NCBI GenBank assembly: GCA_030038035.1
Contig: JASHPP010000820.1
Span: 1 to 10,042, forward strand
Length of the DNA stretch: 10,042 nucleotides
Origin: Trebonia sp.
Lineage (GTDB): Bacteria; Actinomycetota; Actinomycetes; Streptosporangiales; Streptosporangiaceae
Reading direction: 5' to 3'
A program made the translations under genes and the position numbers. The notes below the pieces were generated by a model. That model was given only the letters and a program-made list of their open reading frames with translations. It was not told the origin of the DNA and searched no databases. This document shows positions 6,464-10,042 of this stretch, one piece after another (the stretch's first letter is position 1; every line of letters starts with the position of its first letter).

Positions 6464-7570
6464 GTGACAGGAGTCATGGATCAGGATCAAGATCGTCATT
6501 CCGAACGGACCGTCGCGGCTGCCCCGGGCAGACAGTTCTCCCCGGGGGAGCCAGCGACGCTCCCGGCGGTCTCGGTGGTGATGCCGGTCCGTGACGAGGA
6601 AAGGCACCTCGCGGACTCGGTCAGGCGCGTGCTCGCGCAGGACTACCCGGGCGGCTTCGAGCTTGTCCTCGCCGTGGGCCCGTCCAGGGACCGGACCGAG
6701 CAGCTCGCCCGCCAGCTCGCGGCCGCCGACCCCCGGATCATGGTCGTGGCCAACCCGTCGGGGCGGATCGCGTCGGCGATGAACGCCGCGATCAAGACCG
6801 CACGGTACGGCGTGATCACCCGGATCGACGGGCACGCCCTGCTGCCCGACGGCTACCTGCGCACGGCCGTGCGGACGCTGCTTGAGACCGGGGCCGCGGA
6901 CGTCGGCGGCGTGATGGCCGCCGAGGGCGTCACCTCGTTCCAGCAGGCGGTGGCGTGGGCGATGACCTCGCCCGCCGGGGTCGGCGCGGCCGCCAACCAC
7001 ACGGGCGGGGCGGCCGGCCCCGCCGACACCGTGTACCTGGGCGTGTACCGCAGGGAGGCGATCGAGCGGGCCGGCGGCTACGACGAGACCATGCTCGTGG
7101 CCGAGGACTGGGAGCTGAACTACCGGATCAGGGCCGGCGGCGGCCTGATCTGGTTCACACCGGACCTGCGGGTCACGTACCGGCCGCGGGCCAGCCTGCA
7201 GACGCTGGCCAGGCAGCATTTCCGCTACGGCTGGTGGCGCCGCGTCGTCGCCCGCAGGTACCCGGAGACGGTCAACGCGCGCTACCTCGCGGCGCCGGCC
7301 GCGGCGGCGGTCAACCTCGCCGGCGCTGCCCTGGGCATCGCCGGGCTCGGGCTCTGGGCAGGGAATGCGCCGGCGGCCTGGCACTGGCTGCTACTCGGGT
7401 TCGCCGTCCCCGTGGTGTACCTGGCGGGGATCACGGCGGTGTCGGCGATGCTCGCCCGCGAGCTGCCGGCCGCGGTGCGGGCGCGGGTGCCCGTGGTGCT
7501 CGCCACCATGCACATGTGCTGGGGCGCCGGGTTCTTGTGCAGTCCGCGCCGCCTGGTCCGGCGGCGCTGA
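6464..7570 (+). CDS. Family 2 glycosyltransferase, ExoA-like, with C-terminal membrane segments
   Basis: A 368-residue GT-A enzyme. Residues 35-60 (PAVSVVMPVRDEERHLADSV and onward) are the nucleotide-sugar binding start of the GT2 fold. RIDGH at 120-124 is the DxD-equivalent in the D-x-H form of ExoA-type enzymes, and AEDWELNYRIRAGGG at 213-227 carries the acceptor-side acidic motif. YRPRASLQTLARQHFRYGWWRR at 239-260 matches the ExoA-type region ahead of the membrane. Three hydrophobic segments follow (about 276-298, 306-330, 341-359), so it should work at the cytoplasmic membrane face on a lipid-linked acceptor. ExoA adds glucose in rhizobial succinoglycan assembly; the sugar and acceptor here are unknown. 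GTG 6464 is preferred on the promoter; ATG 6476 is possible, but its AGGAG at 6469-6473 is only two bases away. Confidence 0.92.
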   Translation: MTGVMDQDQDRHSERTVAAAPGRQFSPGEPATLPAVSVVMPVRDEERHLADSVRRVLAQDYPGGFELVLAVGPSRDRTEQLARQLAAADPRIMVVANPSGRIASAMNAAIKTARYGVITRIDGHALLPDGYLRTAVRTLLETGAADVGGVMAAEGVTSFQQAVAWAMTSPAGVGAAANHTGGAAGPADTVYLGVYRREAIERAGGYDETMLVAEDWELNYRIRAGGGLIWFTPDLRVTYRPRASLQTLARQHFRYGWWRRVVARRYPETVNARYLAAPAAAAVNLAGAALGIAGLGLWAGNAPAAWHWLLLGFAVPVVYLAGITAVSAMLARELPAAVRARVPVVLATMHMCWGAGFLCSPRRLVRRR

Positions 7571-7580
7571 CCCCCGGCCG

Positions 7581-7586
7581 TACAAT
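7581..7586 (+). promoter_or_regulatory. -10 box for a leaderless aminotransferase message
   Basis: TACAAT, close to the ideal -10, lies six bases before ATG 7593, so transcription should begin at or beside the start codon. No ribosome binding site lies in the 22-base gap after the glycosyltransferase. This argues for the ATG at 7593 and for a separate promoter within the gene string. Confidence 0.6.
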
Positions 7587-7592
7587 GCGGCA

Positions 7593-8969
7593 ATGGGTTT
7601 CGATCTAGGCGCTGAACTCGCGGCCGTGCGCGGCCAGGGCTACGACCTGCACAGCCGGTACCTCAACCCGCAGCTGCCCCGCACGCTGCACGCGATCGGC
7701 TTCGACAAGATCTACGAGCGGGGCGAGGGCGCCTACCTCTACGACGCGGAAGGCAACGCCTACGCCGACTTCCTGGCCGGCTTCGGCGTGTTCGCGGCCG
7801 GACGCAGCCACCCGGTGATCCGCAAGGCGCTGCACGACGCGCTGGAGGCGGACTTCGCGTCCTGGACCCAGTTCGACTGCCCGCCGATCTCCGGCCTGCT
7901 CGCGCAGCGGCTGCTGGCGAAGGCACCGGGACTTGACCGGGTGTTCTTCTGCAACAGCGGCACCGAGGCGGTCGAGTCGGCGCTGAAGTTCGCGCGCCAC
8001 GCGACCGGGCGCGGCCGGGTCGTCTACGCCGTGCACGCGTTCCACGGGCTGACCGCCGGGTCGCTGTCGGTGAACGGCGCGGAGGAGTTCCGCAAGGGCT
8101 TCGGGCCGCTGCTGCCCGGCACGCAGATCCCGCTCGGGGACCTCGGCGCGCTTGACGCCGAACTGCGCAAGGGCGACGTCGCCGCGATGATCGTCGAGCC
8201 GGTCCAGGGGCACGGCGTGCTCATGACGCCGCCCGGCTTCCTCGCCGCGGCGGCGGCGCTGCTGCGCAAGAACGGCGCGCTGCTGATCTGCGACGAGGTG
8301 CAGAGCGGGTTCGGGCGCACCGGGACGTTCTTCTCCTACCAGCACGAGGAGGACGTCCGCCCGGACATCGTCACGGTCGCCAAGGCGCTGTCCGGCGGCT
8401 ACGTGCCGGTCGCCGCGATGCTCGCGACCGAGAAGGTGTTCGGCTCTGTCTACTCCTCGATGGACCGCGTCATGGTGCACAGCGCCACGTTCAAGGGCGG
8501 TCCGCTCGCGATGGCCGCGGGCCTGGCGACGCTGTCGGTCATCGACGACGAGGGGCTGGTCGAGAACGCCGCCCGGGTCGGCGCCGCCCTCCGGTCGGCC
8601 CTCGAGGGCCTGGCCGGCACGTACGACGTCATCTCCGACGTGCGCGGGCGCGGGTTGATGATCGGCATCGAGTTCGGCCGGCCGTCGTCCGTGCGCGCCC
8701 GGGTCGGCTGGGCCATGCTGCAAAAGGCCCGGGTGGGGCTGTTCGCGCAGATGGTCGTCGTCGCGCTGTTCCAGCGGCACCGGATCCTCACCCAGGTCTC
8801 CGGCGACCACATGGAAGTGATCAAGCTGATCCCGCCGCTGATGATCGGCGACGCCGAGGTCGCGCTGTTCACCGAAGCCCTGGACGACGTCCTCAAGGAC
8901 GCGAGCAAGGGGTCGGGCCTGATGTGGGACTTCGGCCGGACCCTGATCAAGCAGGCTGTTCGCTCCTGA
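7593..8969 (+). CDS. Class III (ornithine/GABA-type) PLP aminotransferase
   Basis: A 458-residue fold-type I aminotransferase. Landmarks: YLYDAEGNAYADFLAGFGVFAAGRSHP (48-74); CNSGTEAVESALKFAR (120-135), with G123 and T124 for the cofactor phosphate; the YAVHAFHG aromatic stacking region (145-152); VEPVQGHG (201-208); CDEVQSGFGRTG (233-244), with D234 facing the pyridine nitrogen; and TVAKALSGG (261-269), with K264 as the Schiff-base lysine. HSATFKGGPLA (296-306) replaces the common H-x-x-TFGGNPLA, and VIKLIPPL near 409-416 has Lys where many relatives have Arg. A C-terminal tail ending GLMWDFGRTLIKQAVRS extends beyond the usual end. The substrate cannot be told from sequence. Relatives include acetylornithine, diamine and HpnO hopanoid aminotransferases; HpnO is one option but no hopanoid genes are present. 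The 3' end overlaps the opposing cytidylyltransferase by 23 bases. Confidence 0.93.
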   Translation: MGFDLGAELAAVRGQGYDLHSRYLNPQLPRTLHAIGFDKIYERGEGAYLYDAEGNAYADFLAGFGVFAAGRSHPVIRKALHDALEADFASWTQFDCPPISGLLAQRLLAKAPGLDRVFFCNSGTEAVESALKFARHATGRGRVVYAVHAFHGLTAGSLSVNGAEEFRKGFGPLLPGTQIPLGDLGALDAELRKGDVAAMIVEPVQGHGVLMTPPGFLAAAAALLRKNGALLICDEVQSGFGRTGTFFSYQHEEDVRPDIVTVAKALSGGYVPVAAMLATEKVFGSVYSSMDRVMVHSATFKGGPLAMAAGLATLSVIDDEGLVENAARVGAALRSALEGLAGTYDVISDVRGRGLMIGIEFGRPSSVRARVGWAMLQKARVGLFAQMVVVALFQRHRILTQVSGDHMEVIKLIPPLMIGDAEVALFTEALDDVLKDASKGSGLMWDFGRTLIKQAVRS

Positions 8970-9654
8970 GCAGGGCTTCGGCGATCGCTAGGTCCGAGGG
9001 GTACGTGACCTTGATGTTGCGCTCGCTGCCCGCGACGATGTGCACCGGCACGTCCGGGAGATAGCGGAGCACCACGCCGCAGTCGTCGGTGGGGACGAAA
9101 GCCGGATCCTGCGCCGCCAGTTCGTGCGCCCTGGCGATCACGGACAGCCGGAAGCACTGCGGAGTCTGGGCGCGGTGGAGGGTCTCGCGCGGCGGGACGT
9201 GGGACATCACGCCGTCCTCGGCGACCACGATCGTGTCCGAAGTCGGGACCGCCGTGCCCGCCGCGTCGTACTTGCCGAGCGCGGTGACGCAGTCCGCGAT
9301 GATCTGCTGGCTGACCAGGGGGCGGGCCGCGTCGTGCAGCAGGACGCCTGTGGCATCCGGGGCGTGCCTGGCGGCCAGGTGGGCGATCGCGTTGCGGACC
9401 GAGTCCTGGCGGGTCACGCCCCCGGTGATGACGGCGCTGACCTGGTCCCCGGCCAGCCTGGCCGCCTCCTCCGCATAGCCGGGCGGCAGCACCAGCAGGA
9501 CCTCGTCGACGCCGGGGGCCTGGGTGAACGCGCTCACGCAGCGCTCGACGAGCGTCCGGCCGCCCAGCGTGACCAGCTGCTTGGGCAGCGCGCCGCCGAA
9601 CCGGTTGCCCGCGCCGCCGCCGAGCACCACCGCGACCACCCGCGTCACCGTCAC
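8947..9654 (-). CDS. IspD/TarI-family cytidylyltransferase
   Basis: A 235-residue nucleotidyltransferase that joins CMP from CTP to a polyol phosphate. Visible residues: LGGGAGNRFGGALPKQ (11-26), with R18 and K25 for CTP; GGVTRQDSVRNA (78-89); LLHDAARPLVS (105-115); R156 in VPPRETLHRAQTPQCF, aligning with E. coli IspD R157; TDD at 189-191; and K215 in NIKVTYPSDL, aligning with IspD K213. IspD makes CDP-methylerythritol for isoprenoids; TarI and relatives make CDP-ribitol for teichoic acids. The opening LGGGAGNRF instead of P-A-A-G-x-G-x-R, TDDCGVVLRY instead of TDD/E-A-S, no ispF nearby, and the polymer-type neighbours make me lean to the TarI-like branch without excluding IspD. It starts at GTG 9654, diverging from the membrane protein at 9779. 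Confidence 0.9.
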   Translation of the reverse strand: MTVTRVVAVVLGGGAGNRFGGALPKQLVTLGGRTLVERCVSAFTQAPGVDEVLLVLPPGYAEEAARLAGDQVSAVITGGVTRQDSVRNAIAHLAARHAPDATGVLLHDAARPLVSQQIIADCVTALGKYDAAGTAVPTSDTIVVAEDGVMSHVPPRETLHRAQTPQCFRLSVIARAHELAAQDPAFVPTDDCGVVLRYLPDVPVHIVAGSERNIKVTYPSDLAIAEALLRSEQPA

Positions 9655-9661
9655 GTCAGGG

Positions 9662-9667
9662 ACTTTA
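9662..9667 (-). promoter_or_regulatory. -10 box for a leaderless cytidylyltransferase message
   Basis: On the minus strand TAAAGT fits TANNNT and is seven bases before the start codon GTG (9654-9652). No ribosome binding site lies between them. This is the same geometry as at 6451 and 7581. Confidence 0.52.
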
Positions 9668-9711
9668 CCTGGTGCGCGCCTGAGTGGTTATTCACAAGCA
9701 TCAGTGGGCAC

Positions 9712-9755
9712 GTCATTACGCTGGGGAAACAACGCAGGTCATTACCCAGGGAAAC
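9712..9755. repeat. Two direct repeats in the divergent promoter region
   Basis: GTCATTAC followed by three or four bases and GGGAAAC occurs twice (9712-9730 and 9738-9755), starts 26 bases apart, about two and a half helical turns. The pair lies between the divergent starts at 9654 and 9779. It resembles a double operator, as used by OmpR/PhoB-class response regulators, but I cannot name the factor. Confidence 0.5.
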
Positions 9756-9765
9756 GGAGTGCGCT

Positions 9766-9775
9766 GGGGAGGAGG
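9766..9775 (+). promoter_or_regulatory. Ribosome binding site of the 3' membrane protein gene
   Basis: A long purine run, GGGGAGGAGG, precedes ATG 9779 with three to seven bases of spacing depending on register. It supports this start for a frame that leaves the window without a stop. Confidence 0.6.
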
Positions 9776-9778
9776 CCG

Positions 9779-10042
9779 ATGGCCGCGGAGGAGCTGGCCG
9801 CGCCCGCGGGCACCGCCGAGCCGGTCTCCGACCCCGTGGCCAGGGACGTCGCGCGCTGGGCCAGGTCACGCGAGCTGACGCCGGCCGCCCTGGGCGCGAT
9901 CGCGCTTGGCTTCGGGGTGATCGCCGCGGTCTGGCTGACCGGAACGTCGCTGCACGCCGCGGCGATCGCGTACGCGGCCCTGCTCGCCGCGTTCGTGGCG
10001 GCCCGGGCCGGGCGCCTGCTCGCCGGCCGGCAGGCGGGCGCG
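9779..10042 (+). CDS. Membrane protein, N-terminal fragment; possible CDP-alcohol phosphotransferase/DUF5941-like
   Basis: Only the first 88 residues are present; the frame is open at the window end. A short Ala/Glu-rich start is followed by ARDVARWARSRELTPAAL (21-38) and two hydrophobic segments (about 37-55 and 59-77) with a basic boundary at 76-84. The phrase R-W-x-R-x-R-x-LTP before a membrane helix resembles the entry of CDP-alcohol phosphatidyltransferases (typically LTPN-x-[IV]T) and of actinobacterial DUF5941 proteins. The catalytic DG-x2-AR-x8-G-x3-D-x3-D motif would lie beyond the window, so the assignment is tentative. The gene diverges from the cytidylyltransferase, with two direct repeats between them. 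If the guess is right, it could use the CDP-activated alcohol made next door. Confidence 0.72.
   Translation, partial: MAAEELAAPAGTAEPVSDPVARDVARWARSRELTPAALGAIALGFGVIAAVWLTGTSLHAAAIAYAALLAAFVAARAGRLLAGRQAGA

Noticed and set aside
5080..6477. Long open frame (about 465 codons) on the minus strand opposite phoH2
   Set aside because: Its translation is Arg/Val/Leu/Asp-rich with no recognisable domain, and the plus strand carries complete PIN and PhoH motifs. Such frames come from third-position GC bias.
7365..7592. Upstream extension of the aminotransferase frame through the end of the glycosyltransferase
   Set aside because: The extension is Cys/Arg/Ser-rich shadow sequence in another frame of the glycosyltransferase. 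The -10 box TACAAT and the conserved family start both point to ATG 7593.
8947..8969. Overlap of two convergent genes, considered as a sign of a misplaced stop or frameshift
   Set aside because: Both reading frames are intact to their family ends, and a 23-base tail-to-tail overlap is ordinary in compact genomes.

Overview
The window is a very GC-rich, densely coding piece of an actinobacterial chromosome. Codon third positions are almost all G or C, starts are often GTG, and all recognisable proteins have close actinobacterial relatives. From memory, Mycobacterium tuberculosis carries a DUF255 thioredoxin-fold protein (Rv1084), a short-chain cis-prenyltransferase (Rv1086) and the PIN-PhoH protein PhoH2 (Rv1095) in one neighbourhood. 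The same three families occur here in the same order, so this looks like core chromosome with lineage-specific insertions, not a mobile island. The genus cannot be fixed from the sequence; a Streptosporangiales-like organism is a guess. I see no tRNA, rRNA, insertion sequence, prophage gene or CRISPR array.

Layout. Bases 1-1704 hold the body of a DUF255/YyaL protein whose N-terminal thioredoxin part lies outside the window. Bases 1729-3177 encode a membrane-anchored NlpC/P60 peptidoglycan hydrolase with an unusual middle region resembling the extracytoplasmic domain of MacB/FtsX-type ABC permeases. Bases 3325-3981 encode an unnamed protein with a ribbon-helix-helix-like segment; a near-perfect palindrome lies over its promoter and start codon. 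Bases 4139-4900 are the cis-prenyltransferase, and 5149-6453 is PhoH2, preceded by a GC-rich leader of 248 bases that can form several hairpins. Bases 6464-7570 (ExoA-like family 2 glycosyltransferase) and 7593-8969 (class III aminotransferase) follow on the same strand. The minus-strand gene 9654-8947 (IspD/TarI-type cytidylyltransferase) overlaps the aminotransferase 3' end. A membrane protein starting at 9779 is cut by the window edge and diverges from the cytidylyltransferase.

How the genes may work together. The left half is about the envelope and stress: wall hydrolysis, short-chain prenyl diphosphate synthesis and an RNA-processing PIN-helicase. The right half (glycosyltransferase, aminotransferase, cytidylyltransferase, and a membrane protein resembling the start of a CDP-alcohol phosphotransferase) could be a locus for a CDP-activated polyol, teichoic acid-like polymer or glycolipid. 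That grouping is inference. The most interesting leads are the NlpC/P60-MacB-like fusion, the possible self-repressing ribbon-helix-helix gene, the candidate CDP-polyol locus, and a set of -10 boxes placed for leaderless translation.
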